Assembly: GCA_034190875.2 (NCBI GenBank) | Contig: JAXDRA010000251.1 | Location: 53,501-117,500 of the forward strand | DNA length: 64,000 nucleotides | DNA from: Urechis unicinctus | Lineage: Eukaryota > Annelida > Polychaeta > Xenopneusta > Urechidae | Reading direction: 5' to 3' | Shown here: positions 40,317 through 52,962 of the stretch, piece by piece | Numbering within the stretch: position 1 is the stretch's first letter | Layout of the letters: each line of letters starts with the position of its first letter | The notes under the pieces: model-generated | Databases searched by the model: none | What the model saw: only the letters and a program-made list of their open reading frames with translations | What the model was told of the DNA's origin: nothing | Made by a program: the position numbers and the translations under genes

Positions 40317-41475
40317 GTCATCAATATTGTGGCTTCACCAGTGTTGTGGCTTCACCAATATTGTGGCTTCAACAATACTGTAGCTTCACCAATATTGTGG
40401 CCTCATCAATATTGTGGCTTCACCAATATTGTGGCTTCATTAATACTTTGGCTTCACCAATACTGTGGCTACACCAATATTTTGGCTTCACCAATGTTGT
40501 GGCTTCACCAGTGTTGTTGCTTTACCAATATTGTGGCTTCACCAATACTGTGGCTTCACCAATGCTGTGGCTTCACCAGTGTTGTGTTTAACCGGTGTTG
40601 TGGCATCACCAATACTGTGGCTTCATCAATATTGTGGCTTCATCAATATTGTGACTTCATCAATATTGTTGCTTCACCAATACTGTGGCTTCACCAATAT
40701 TGAGGCTTCATCAATATTTTGGCTTCAACATTGTTGTGGCTTCACCAGTGTTGTGGCTTCATCAATATTGTGGCTTCACCAATATTGTGGTTTCATCAAT
40801 ACTGTGGCTTCACCAATACTGTGGCTGCACCAATACTTTGGCTTCACCAATACTGTGGCTCACCAATATTGTGGCTCCATCAGTATTTTGGCTTCACCAA
40901 TGTTGTGGCTTCACCAGTGTTGTTGCTTTACCAATATTGTGGCTTCACCAATACTGTGGCTTCACCAATGCTGTGGCTTCACCAGTGTTGTGTTTAACTG
41001 GTGTTGTGGCATCACCAATACTGTGGCTTCATCAATATTGTGGCTTCATCAATATTGTGACTTCATCAATATTGTTGCTTCACCAATACTGTGGCTTCAC
41101 CAATATTGAGGCTTCATCAACATTTTGGCTTCAACATTGTTGTGGCTTCACCAGTGTTGTGGCTTCATCAATATTGTGGCTTCACCAATATTGTGGTTTC
41201 ATCAATACTGTGGCTTCACCAATACTGTGGCTGCACCAATACTTTGGCTTCACCAATACTGTGGCTCACCAATATTGTGGCTTCATCAGTATTTTGGCTT
41301 CACCAATGTTGTGGCTTCACCAGTGTTGTGGCTTTACCAGTATTGTGGCTTCACCAATTTTGTGGCTTCACCAGTGTTGTGACTTTGTCAATGTTGTGGC
41401 TTCGTCAATTTTGTGGCCTCATCAATGTTTTGGCTTCACTAAAGTGGTGGCTTCACAAATGTTTTGGCTTCTCTT
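40317..41475 (+). repeat. 17-bp minisatellite, array C
   Basis: About 68 copies of the gtggcttcaccaatatt unit. A higher-order duplication is evident: the rare variant gtgttgtgtttaac occurs at 40,579 and 40,985 (406 bp apart, or 24 units with a 2-bp loss at ggctcacc), and neighbouring variants repeat in the same order. Open frames up to 269 codons are artefacts. Confidence 0.97.
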
Positions 41476-44400
41476 TTGTATCATATCCCGTTGAAATATA
41501 TCAATCACTGGGGCTTACAAAGACATTTTATGTCCAAATTTCATTGCTGTTAAAACCATCAGAATGACAAAAATGACCACAACAATGAGTATTTTCTGTA
41601 TTTGTTGTGTGTGAGTATGGCTTCATCAGTCTGTCTTAGCAGAATTTTTTTATCAGAGGTTCTGTTTACCCAGTATGACTGTTAAGCTCCACCTGGTCAT
41701 GATTGATGGTCCTGCAGTTATGATGTATGCACCTGTGTATAGTGTCACATTGTTGTACACTTAATCTGCTTTGTATTTATCCGCAATTCATATCACCTCC
41801 TCATCACCATCCCAGCATGACACAGACTTGGGATTCTCTTTATTACCAGCCCGTCGTGACACTGACCTGGGGTTCTTATCACCAACCCATCGTGGTACTG
41901 ACTTGGGGTTCTTATCACCAGCCCAGTATGTCACTGACCTGGGGTTCTTATCACCAACCCATCGTGGTACTGACTTGCGGTTCTTATCACCAGCCCAGTA
42001 TGTCACTGACCTGGGGTTCTTATCACCAACCCATCGTGGTACTGACTTGGAGTTCTTATCACCAGCCCAGTATGTCACTGACCTGGGGTTCTTATCACCA
42101 ACTAATCGTGACACTGACCTGGGGTTCTTATCACCAGCCCAGTATTTCACTGACCTAGGGTTCACCTAACATGGCATCTTTTTTGTTTGGAGGGGTAGAA
42201 TTTCTTGAGGCCGGTTAACATCTAAAATTGCCACACGTCATCGGGACAGGTCAGGACGGGTGGCCATTTTAGTTGATTTCCAGCCCCGTTACTAATGACT
42301 GAACTGTAGACTTATTCTGAACATCTGGTGAATGCTTTGTCACAGAATCAACTCCAGATGAACATCAGATATGTATGTCCTCATCCTCACTATATACTAA
42401 TTTTCAGATGTGCACAATTGTAAATGTGACCTCAGGTTTAGGGTGAAGAGAGCTGGCTTATGTGGATGAGACACCATTTTATCAGTGGTTAAGTGACCAT
42501 GGGAGATGCTCCAAAGCCAACCCAGGGGAGCAGCCAAGCATTGAATTCTGGTGTATATTTATCAATGCTAAGCTCCATAGCAACCTTCCTGGTGGTCACT
42601 AGTCAATGCCTGTCATCTCAGTACCCAGAATGAGAATGTTAAAGTTGCCATCAGTGGTCAATGAAGGGAGGTTACATTAATTATTGATAGTTGGGCTGTT
42701 TGTTATTGGTTATACAATGGTTTTTTTACCAATGTTCTATTAGTTAATATTCAAATGTAGATTCAGTTTCTGCCACATGCGAGTGGATTAGTTTTTACTT
42801 CCTTTACTTAATAACAAGAGATTGATTCATGTGACATGTTGTATTGATGATCAACCTAATCAGGTTGGTAAGAATTATTGTTGTGTAATGTATTACATAG
42901 ACTTCCTTTAGTTCTTATGATATAAGACTGATAGGCAGTTTGACAAGTTAATTTTATGTGTGTAACAGAATGCGCAACTATAGCTGGGGCACAGCAGGAG
43001 AATCATCTTTTGCCGAATCATACAGACAAGCTACTGTATAGATTCACTAATTGTGTCCATTTGGAAACCCACCAAGACTGGACCTCTTAAAAGTTTATTA
43101 CTAATAGTGCAACATAAGACACTGTTGTGGTAGTTCCTGCTCATCATTTTAAAATTTATCTGTAGATATGCTTTGCTTGATACAAACTGAATAAATGTGA
43201 TATATTTAAAACTTAAAGATTGTTTAATCCGTGTTTTAATCATGGTGTCCTGAGGGGATTTATATCATTCACTCTGAAAGATGAGACTCAGTTATATTCT
43301 CAAAATAAACCTAATGTAAGGCAAGACAATGATGATCTGTCAATGAACAGATAAAGAATGCACAATGAATCAATTGGAGGTCAGTTTGACACTCGATGAA
43401 GCAAATTGTGAATAGATACATGAACATATGCAGTTGGACACACCGTTATATGACATGCACATATTTTGATAAGTGCCTTAATGCCTAAACTTCTCGGCTG
43501 GTTTGCATGATTGCAGTTAATATTTAACAAAACTAAAATAAATTATTGAAACGTATATTATAAGAGCGAGTACTGGGTTCATAACGCTATGTGATGCTGC
43601 CTCCACTGCTCCGTGTCATTCAGCGTATAGCTAGCTGCTCACAAAAGCCTATATGACCTACGTGCATTTTTGACTTGGAATCGTCCGTGTTGCAACATTA
43701 GAGACGACAATCTTCAGAATGTTAAGTATCACTAATTCTTGTTCAAACTCGCAGTTCCTAAGTATAAACTTGTATCCAAATTAATAACGGGCACGTTGAA
43801 GAACTCCCTTCCTTAAAAAAGGTGACTTTAATACATATTTTCTCCGTTCCCCCGGGACACCCTTGCTCGGCAAGGTTCGGAACTTTTCGGAGCAAGTCAT
43901 TGCGTAAGCATTTCGTGGAATCGCGCCGATTATTTAACTTCCCTATTTTCTTCATGGCTCGTGGAATATTGTGAATGTACAGTTCGAATTATGTATAAGC
44001 AATGAGAAATCGAAAAACGTTTCTTTCGGTTCCCGAAAGACCTAAAAACGCGCAATACTTTGTGTAAGCTTGTTTGTAGGAATTTAATTTAAGTCGTTTA
44101 TGGTTTCATTGACCTTCTAAGCTTTGTAACCCAAGGTTGTATAAACGATGGTCTGTCAGTAGTAGATTGGTTGGGATAATAATGGTTGGTAATATCGGAA
44201 GGCAAAAAGGTCTGGCCGGCTCGTTTACTTAAATGGCCAATATGGTTGGATATATAAAATGTCCAAAATGGTTGGTTATATAAAATGGCCAAAATGGTTG
44301 GTTTTATAAAAGATCCAAAATGGTTGGTTTTTTGCATGACAAAAATATCATGACTTTTTTGGTCGAACCATTTTGGCCTATAATTTTTATAAACTTTTAA

Positions 44401-44569
44401 AATAAGTTTTGAATGAATACATTAACTGAAAGCTGTACAAGGCAGTTGTTTAAGGTTTTGCATCCGCGATATCACATTATTTGAGCTCCAAAAACCGAAA
44501 TAATCGAATGATCCAAAACAGTCGGTTTTGTCGATATTGTCAAAAATGGTTGGCAATTGTAAAGGAGAG
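41476..44569 (+). repeat. Right part of ~9-kb unit, copy C
   Basis: This contains a 36-bp repeat of about 10 units (41,810-42,165), a decayed hairpin (42,219-42,272), sequence matching the other units with deletions (notably near 43,180 and 43,645), and the CCAAAATGG array (44,230-44,565). The LINE site is empty at about 44,000. No gene. Confidence 0.85.
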
Positions 44570-44604
44570 TATATAGAGATATATATATAGATAGAGATAG
44601 AGAG

Positions 44605-44653
<49 letters not shown>

Positions 44654-44822
44654 TAGATATATATAGAGAGAGATAGAGAGATAGAGATAGATAGATATAG
44701 ATATATATGTAGAATATATATATATATATATCTATAGGATATATATCTCTATATATATATATATATATCTATATATATATATATATATATATATCTTTAT
44801 ATATAAATATATATATATATAT
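44570..44822. repeat. Compound (TA)n/(GA)n microsatellite closing unit C
   Basis: Mixed TATA, GATA and GAGA tracts. The right flank (ctccttctctagatattg) does not match any unit's left end, so the tandem series stops here. Confidence 0.95.
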
Positions 44823-47800
44823 TCCCTTCTCCTTCTCTAGATATTGATTCAGTGGACTTGGGTGCCCAGACGAGACAATCTTTAAGAGGCTGGAGGGGGA
44901 TTTATACCAAGTTTTTTGTTGGGGTATTGGTAATGCAACTAAATTATGAACGCATCATGTTAATTTTGGAATTATATGATAGTACGAGTAGCACTATTAT
45001 AGGGCAGATATAAGGATTATTGCTATTTCTAAATTCAGTTTTGAATTTTGAATCAATCCACCAACCAACCTGGTCATCAGCAAAACCGAATCTATTTAAC
45101 ATTCCCTCAATGAGAAGGCTATTTGTTTGACTGCGGATTGTGAAGTTGATATACCTATTTATTGCAAGTATATGTCGTGCTTAATGTTGTTATGAATTCT
45201 TAGATTCAATTGTATTTCATCACATTTGAAGCATCCCCAGAAGTTTAATTATAATATCATGTTTGACGACACTATTCGGGTTAGCTTATGGGTTGGTAAG
45301 CTGTGAACATTGGTTTAACGACTTTTATAGTTCACTTATCTGGATATACATCCCGAATCTCTATTAAGGTCGCATGTATTTTTGCGCAAACAATAAGTCA
45401 AAAAAACACTAAAACCACAACCACCATACACTTATTCACAACACACTCGCGCATAGTTGCAACTCATCAGCCACGAAGTTACAACACAAGTCACAACATG
45501 ATTCAACGCTACATCTCAGGTAACCCCACGAAATAATTTAGAGGAGGATCATTACTCATGAAGCGGGGTCTTAATTTGACCATTACTTTTCTACTTTTTG
45601 TTTTACTGATTGTCGCATTAACTAGTTATTCAATATCAAACTTTAGTCGAGAGACATTGCCAAAATAAACCATTCCGAATCATTTCAGAACTATTGATTG
45701 CCGAATGTGAACAGGGGACAGTATTGTAAAAGACTGCAAAATAGAGAGAAAGTATGCAGTCAAGCCACTCCTGAGCATACTGGCGATAAAACTTTTATAG
45801 TACAGCAATATCAAATATTTGTATTGACATGTGTCATGGAAATGGTAGATATATTTGTCATACACTTGCGTATTTAACCTAACCCGTGCTATGTTGGCGG
45901 CTTTTACTAACCTTATAACAGCTGCCACAACTGTTCTAGTGTCCACTGCTGGGGCTGCCGTTACACTGCTTCGTTTATTGCTATATTTATAAATCATTTG
46001 AACACGAATGTAATGACGCATATAAGCAACGATATTTATCAGCTCCTATGTGCTCATGTACTATGGAAACACGATAACCAAGCAAATTTATACGCACAAT
46101 ATCAAGTTTAACAAACTCGTAATTGAGCGCAGATGAAAATTTACATAATGTTTGTTTACGGTTGAGTATCGGGTCCTCCGAAAATATATATAATTCAACT
46201 GTTAAAGCGCGAACAAGGTGCATTCAGCTTGACAGGCAGAGAAATATGCCCCCAGTTCCGGTCAAAATCGCTGTGCGCCACGGTGGCCCACCAGCGGCCT
46301 CGACGGAAACCGGAGACTGTGTAGGCAGGAATTGTAAACATCACAAATATAATTTCGCCAATGTTCAATGCACGGACAGCAACGACAGTGAGGTGTATCC
46401 GAACATTTGATAACTAATGTGTATGGTATGGTATTTTCATATTGATATTGAACCTTAGCTGCATTTTAACTAGGGTGGCACAAAACCTGATGACTGATAC
46501 ACACTATACCCATAACATGTACTGACTACAGGACTGTCCAATTAGCCTGCATGAAACAAAAACCAGAATGCTTGCCGATAACATTTTGCTTCTTCAAAAA
46601 GAAAATAGTTTCTAAGATACCATTATGCAAAGGCACTGAAGTTGTAATTCATTGTGCACTGATATCAAAGATACTTCTTTTAATATAAACCTGTTATTGA
46701 TAGTTCGTACTATAATATTTTATTTATCTACGTAGACAGGTTGGCTGCCTGTAAACAAAAAGCTGGATTCTATCATTAATTTATATATATGAGATTAAAT
46801 TGTGTAATGCAGTTTCGTCTACATCATTTGTTTGTTTATATTCATCAGGCAATTACTTCAGTCTAAACGGACATAGGCCTATTGTATCTATGACAAAGGA
46901 ATTTCTCATGCAATCACGAATTGTAATGTAATGATTATTAACAGATATAAGATTCAATTGTTTTTCCTGTCATTTGTGGTATAGCAGAGGTAAGTCGGTA
47001 TTGAATGTAGATTGCAACACCACACCACCGTTTTATTCGACAAAGGAAACCAGTATCATATAGGAAGAGCAGATTTAAAAGCCGAGCATCTAACTCATAT
47101 CAAACTGTTTTTTACTCTTGACTTATGCTTCGATAAATTAGTAATATTTTCTTTCAGCACTAGTTTTATAACCTAAGATGTAAATAGATTAGTTGGCAAC
47201 TTATGCTTAGTATATGCTGATCTATTAAAGGAAACCATGTGCATAGAGCTGGATTGACACACTAGCATAACATAGCGTTACTATTGCTTAAAGATCAGCT
47301 GTTGATCTGATTCATTAAACTAAAGTTAATGATTAAAAGACTGGCTGAAAGATAATGGACCAATAGTAAGATAAGATAATTCCCACATGAAGCACAACTT
47401 TGTCAACCAGGTACACAAAATTGCATTGCATGTGCTCTGCGATTGCACTGTTTTCAGCCCGCTCCGCATCCCCGCCCAAATGTTTGGGCCCTATTTCTTT
47501 AGTTTTTCCCAAACCCTCTGACAAAACTAGCACAGACTTCGGAAGGGACTCATTTGATCCAGCCTTGGTGGGCACGACCGCTACGACGTAAAGCGGTTGC
47601 AGCACTTCCCTCCAAAAGTTCCTCATGACGTGAACAGGCCTCTCTTGGTCGGAAAAATTTACGGCCCCAATATCTTCAGACCTTCTAACTCACAGTGTAC
47701 GCATAGTCTACTACCGCTGGCCGCGAAGATGCCCCATATCATTTTTTTTTACTTCCACTTCGAACTCGCATTGTATCACGCAGTCTACCTCTGTCGTCTA

Positions 47801-48429
47801 CAGCAAAGCCCCCAGACCAAAGCGCGCCAAACAAGGGCAAAACCCCCTGTTAGACCCTTGAGTCATCGCACTCGCACGCACTCTTCGCATGGAGCAATGC
47901 CAGAGAAATAACCACATGTATGTATATACAACTCATTCTCGACCAACTATTGCCTCTCTCAAGCAAGCATTTGTAATGAAATTTACCATCTCAAGAGAAA
48001 ACCTGTCATTATCTACAAATATGATTCTGGGAACTAAATAGCTCTTTCAAGTTTTCTGAAACAAAATTAGTGAACTTTTGCACATAGTGACCTCAACGCA
48101 GGTAACATAAGCAGGTAAGATAAGTTTCTTTAGTTGTAAATTTCTGTCATAATAATTGCTATTTGCTTGTCTGGCGCATCTTACCTCACAAGCGAAACTT
48201 TTATGATGCATCTGGGAAGTGTCTTCCGAAAGTGTATAAGAACACCCTCACACTGCTGGTCAAGTACATTTACAGTTATAACACTTGACTTATCACTTGA
48301 TTCTGGAATTCACTTTCAACACTTCTTATTCGGTATGACCCAGGATAAAGCTAGTGTTTCTGTACTTGATCAGAAATCGCAATCTATACCTTGTTTAGCC
48401 TATACGTGAATTTCTTAATTCTACGCACC
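44823..48429. other. Mostly single-copy DNA, no firm gene
   Basis: No repeats shared with the rest of the window. One exon-like stretch (46,248-46,389) is listed separately. Other open frames (45,303-45,536; 45,680-46,021; 47,333-47,911 on both strands) show no motifs and overlap on opposite strands. Confidence 0.5.
46248..46390 (+). CDS. Possible first coding exon, Cys/His-rich, unrecognised
   Basis: From an ATG at 46,248 the frame reads MPPVPVKIAVRHGG, then CVGRNCKHHKYNFANVQC, and ends at a good donor (cagtgag followed by gtgtat). The Cys-x4-Cys-x-His-His...Cys pattern could bind a metal. Base composition is more GC-rich than the surroundings. No following exon is identified. It could belong to the plus-strand gene at 51.8 kb, or be chance. 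Confidence 0.25.
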
Positions 48430-48555
48430 CGATTCTGAAACCTGCAATGTTAAGTAGCGTGTGCAGGTCTCCACCTGGCAATGCCAACAGACGTTGCAGG
48501 TGGTCTTATCGTACCATGCGAGATACCTGCATTCGCCAACAAGCGTTGCAGGTAG
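48430..48555 (+). repeat. Left arm of a 13.8-kb-spaced inverted repeat
   Basis: About 80% identical by eye to the reverse complement of 62,135-62,260. The arm itself contains three iterated near-palindromic blocks of the type ACCTGCAATGCCAAC...GTTGCAGGT (about 48,440-48,467, 48,471-48,503 and 48,529-48,557). The arrangement suits the terminal repeats of a DNA transposon with internal binding sites. No matching target duplication could be fixed. Confidence 0.65.
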
Positions 48556-48959
48556 AACGAGATGTCATGACGTGAGCGGTGAACTGCGAGATTGGATGCA
48601 GCACGTGTATCTCCACTTAGCGAATTACACTCGAAATATCCATCTCATTTATCGTTTTGCGATCATGGAAAAAGCAAACATGAAATCAGGTATTTTAGTT
48701 GCCACATTTTAAAGATTTATTTATGTCTTACTTCAAAGCTTAATTGTGCTCCCGGATGAAACTATAAAATTATCCTTATCCTTATAATTGGTGATTTGTG
48801 TTATTATTTATACACAGTGAATTCATCTTACAATTTTTCGGTTTAATACAGAAATTCGGACATTGGTCATGGAATAAATTGCCTATGTTTAACATAAATA
48901 GCTTAAGTCGAGGGTTCGTTAAGATTCTAGAACTTGTGACTTGTTGCCGGTGTACAGGC

Positions 48960-49390
48960 GGGAATGATTTCTGTCATATATAGTTGGCTGTGTAGTTTTC
49001 CATGGATAAACATTCTTTTTCCATTCATTTGTGTCATATACAACGTCTTATTTTAGGAAAATCGATCCGCCTGGCTCCTACTCCGTAACAGGTCAAAATG
49101 GGTACCAGGGGTAGCTGCAGCCACAACCCACCATTCTTGATTATATTAAAAAAGCCTAAATGAAAGAGTTTGGTTAACATTATAGATATGTTGACCTTCT
49201 TTATTTGTGGTGCACATGCATAGAAGCTCGAGTGATTGCTGTCATATATAGTTGGCCGTGTAATTTTCTATATATATACATTCCTATGTCTTATGATAGT
49301 ATAATTAATCTGCCTGGCACCCATTCCATCAAAGGCCTAATAGGTACCAGGGGTAGCTTCAACCGCAACCCACAAACAACCCACTCAGAC
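48960..49390 (+). repeat. Local tandem duplication, ~265-bp spacing
   Basis: Segments at about 48,966-49,130 and 49,230-49,385 share tgtcatatatagttggc, gtgta(g/a)ttttc and ggtaccaggggtagc in the same order. Diverged, non-coding. Confidence 0.75.
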
Positions 49391-51778
49391 ACCCTAAATA
49401 TAATTGATCAAAGTAAATTAGCACTCTCAAGGGAATGATAGAATCATCACAAAATAAATAATAACAAAACATTATTTTCCAAACGTAAATAAAAAGAGGA
49501 ATACAGTTTAACTCAGCATAAGTTAAAGATTATCTGAGCTCTTTTAATAGTTGCATCTATTAAAATAGATTGGTGTCACCCAATTATTGATAAATAATGT
49601 ATGAACATTAGGTTTATATTGACTTTTAAATCTATTTTGAGGTTGATCATAGTAATATCGCATAACAGTGTGATCAAGGTTGTTTTGGTAATCAAAACTA
49701 AAACAATAGTTACATATATCAAACAATTGTTCATGCAATTGTTTTTTGTCGATATTGACTATCCGAGTGAATATGACTGAGATCGAATACCATAACTAAA
49801 ATAATAAATCTATTTCAGCATTTTATCTTAAAACATTGACTGTGGCTCTTTAAGAAATTTGAACATGCATTATGCACTCAAGAATTAGTCCATTGGCCTT
49901 GGTACCATCAACGCAGTTCCTCCATTGTGACTTCTGGATCAATACTTTGAACGGAATAGGGTTGATGATTCAGTCTTCTACTCTAGCATCTTGACATGAG
50001 GAACATCACGGTAGCAACATAGAGAGAGATGGGGGGTGGCTATATCAGTCACTAAAAACACATTATATCATGTTTATTACAGCAGTTTAAAAGAAAGGGA
50101 ACATTTTCAGACAGGGCTTTTGGCTACAAGGTTTCTAGCAGATATGCGGTCTAAATGCGCTCTATGAAATCACATTTAGAACAACATTACAGAAGCAACC
50201 TGTTAGGCGAACACAATGTACATCGTGTTCATAATCAGCCCATGCCTAAATATTTGTGCAACCTTATGTTGATGTAGGCCAGGACATTCACAGTGGACTG
50301 TTTTAAGCTTGGTAAAAGAAATCAGGTCATGTTAGAAACACTTCAAAGCCCCAAGTACTAACCTCAGCAGCGTTGGCTACACCCAGTCTACCCTCTACCG
50401 AACCACTTACCACAGATGTTTTCAATTAATCACTGGTTGCATGGACCAAATATACAGTACTGCATGCATTGGGTCGGTATGCTGGTGAGGTTTGGCATTA
50501 TCCATGGAGAACATGGTACAAATAATAATTTCCCACACCTTGAAAAAAAAACCCAACAACAACGGGTAACCAGTAGATAGCCAGATGGCACTTCATAAAG
50601 CTTAAATTATGTTTTAATTTCATACTATCCCTTCATCTTTGATTCTGGTGAGTAATTCGCTTATCGTAGAATAAGGGTCATTTGCACTGTCAATAATATC
50701 ACGATGCTATTTTTTCATTAACCACAATCTTACTTCAATTTAAACTGTCAGATGTCCATGGTTAAACATTCTTAGCTTATTCTTAAGTAACTTACCTCAC
50801 TCTTTGATAGATTTATATAATACTTAAGTCCTACTTAATACAGTCTTTCCATAATATACTCTCTTACTGTTTGCACCATATTTGTTTAAGCCCACCTTTA
50901 AAATTACTCCGAAACAGATTTGTTTTCATCAATATATTGTTCCTTTATATCACTTCATTGAATAAGGTTAACAACCAAGGAGTGACTAGAAAGGTCAACA
51001 CATGTCCACATGAACTGACTAAGTCAAGCTAAATATTTGTTTATTTGTAATGGCATGGCTTGATGAAGGCTGACTAACAAATCTTCAGCATTCTCATACT
51101 TCCATTGAACGCAAAGGTGTCTCTGAGACATACAAGCGGTAATGGGGCATTAATTTCACTGCTACTCTCTAATCCAGGTTATAGTCAATTTTATGAATCA
51201 TCTGAGCCTGCGCCATCTATTTCTATGTTCTGGATATCATTAACTCTATTTTGAGACACACATTCAACTGGCTATCAGACCATGGACCCACCGTAACATC
51301 CCGAAGGAGCGAGCCAGGGAAGCGGTGGAAAGAAATGGATGAACACCAGAAGGATATTTGGAGTTGCTAAAACAACCCTTCACCATTTACATGTGATTTT
51401 ACCACACAAAATACTAATCACACATTATCATACACAATAGATACAATGCAATCTCTCTGTGATCAACTGTATTGACCACATGTACGTGTAAAAGAGATGC
51501 AGTCAAAGAAAATGACAAATGCATGTCAACTATGAGCTTTGCGTTCATTGGTAAATGAAATAGATATATGTACAAAAAAACACTCAATGACATTTAGAGA
51601 TAACAGGAATCTAATAATCTCTAAATGTGGTTCAGAAAACGTTGTTGTTTTATGTTGATTGGTGAGAAAAATTAGCAGCCTCATTCAATTCATTACAATT
51701 CATACATTTGAGTACATTAATCGATAATGCCTGCTGTGTGCACATTAATTTCAGTATTGTTCTTTGTAACGGTTTCAG
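49391..51778. other. No gene seen
   Basis: AT-rich single-copy sequence with no convincing open frames, repeats or RNA genes. It might hold upstream exons or the promoter of the gene that becomes recognisable at 51,779, but none could be supported. Confidence 0.5.
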
Positions 51779-52858
51779 ATTCAGGATTTAGAGAAAGTAG
51801 GGGAAGAAAGTGTTGTCCTGATTTCCTCCAGTGATAGCAGTAATATGCAAACGTTCGGCAGCAGGAATGGCGAGAATTTTATTGATTGTGAAGAGGATAT
51901 TGCCGCAAAATTTTACTGTACTATCCAAGGTGATAATCCTGCTGGGTTTTTTTTCTCCATATAAGTACATTCAGTTTTTGCTCGAGAAATAACGAATCAA
52001 ATCATTTAAATTGTCAACCAGATCCCATTAGATATGAACTTGGTTTCTATTTGCTTATAGGTGTCCCACTGGTCACCGACGAATCATCAGCAAAGCTGAG
52101 AGGACAAGTTAAGTCCATCTTCAACAACTGTTATGGTGATACATTTAAGAATAGGTCATTGATATCAGTCACTTGAATCCTGTACAAATTCATACGAATA
52201 AAGTATTCTTTGTGTATTGTGTCTCTAGCCATGGCGATAGGGAAAGCAGGGGCTCGGATGCCATACAGCCAAATTTATAATGGCCGGCTATGTATTTTGG
52301 TGGAAGGCCTGCCGCATGGCACACAATTGAAGAGGCCAAGCTGTTATTGCTCTTTACAACCATATCTGTCCATGAACCACATGCCAACCTACAGGTTATG
52401 GTACCATAAATCCATATTCAACCGAATGGCTCTTTGGGGGGGTTTATACTGAAGAAATGCAGTCTTCTGTTGAGATGAATGGACATCCCAAATATGTCTA
52501 TGCCTGTAAATATTAATTATTGCATTTGTTTAATCATCCAAATATTTGTGTATTTACAGCTCCTGGAAATTCACAGTGGGATGAGGAAATGTCTGAAGAT
52601 GACATCACACCCAGTTGGTTACAATATGTCGAAAATTGAAACTATCAATAAATTTAAAAAAAATAAATATTATTGTTCCATGTTTTTACATAATTTACAA
52701 ACTGATCGCTGCCGTAAGTTTGTTTGTTTCCAGGTATACTAACCCCAAACAAGAGGGAGACACCTTCACCCGACGGACCAGCACCATGTGAGTCAGAGCT
52801 TCCTGACCAGGGAAACAGTGGAGACACCAAGCGGCTTAAACAAGCGTCGGACCCATGA
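51779..52858 (+). CDS. Spliced gene with one GTF2I-like repeat and a SUMO-interaction-like motif (partial)
   Basis: Exons: 51,779-51,929, 52,061-52,135, 52,229-52,394, about 52,560-52,615, and 52,734-52,858 (stop TGA at 52,856). The first three join in phase. Exon 1 carries VVLISSSDSSN, which looks like a SUMO-interacting motif. Exons 2-3 give KLRGQVKSIFNNCYG, ARMPYSQIYNG and VEGLPHGTQLKRPSCY. This is the pattern of the GTF2I repeat, a DNA-binding module (long helix, YG, VPY, GLPxG, RPS). The tail is acidic (WDEEMSEDD), then Pro/Ser-rich with KR. The join of exon 3 to 4 is one base out of phase, so either a border is wrong or the gene is damaged. AATAAA lies at 52,957-52,962. The 5' end is not found. 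It lies between the arms of the 48.4/62.2-kb inverted repeat and converges on the KDZ gene, so it may be a transposon second gene. Confidence 0.6.
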
Positions 52859-52956
52859 TATCTTCCCTCTAACCTGTCCGCATCATGGATTGTTTAGATT
52901 CATCATCATTGGATATGAAGTGACCTATATATGTGATAGTGGAAATTTCATTGAAA

Positions 52957-52962
52957 AATAAA
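52957..52962 (+). promoter_or_regulatory. Polyadenylation signal of the GTF2I-like gene
   Basis: AATAAA stands about 100 bases after the stop codon on the same strand, at the usual distance for a short 3' UTR. Confidence 0.5.

Noticed and set aside
41727..42169. Open frames with HQPSMSLTWGSY-type repeats on both strands
   Set aside because: They come from the 36-bp tandem repeat, which is a multiple of three; array lengths differ and frames do not extend into flanks.
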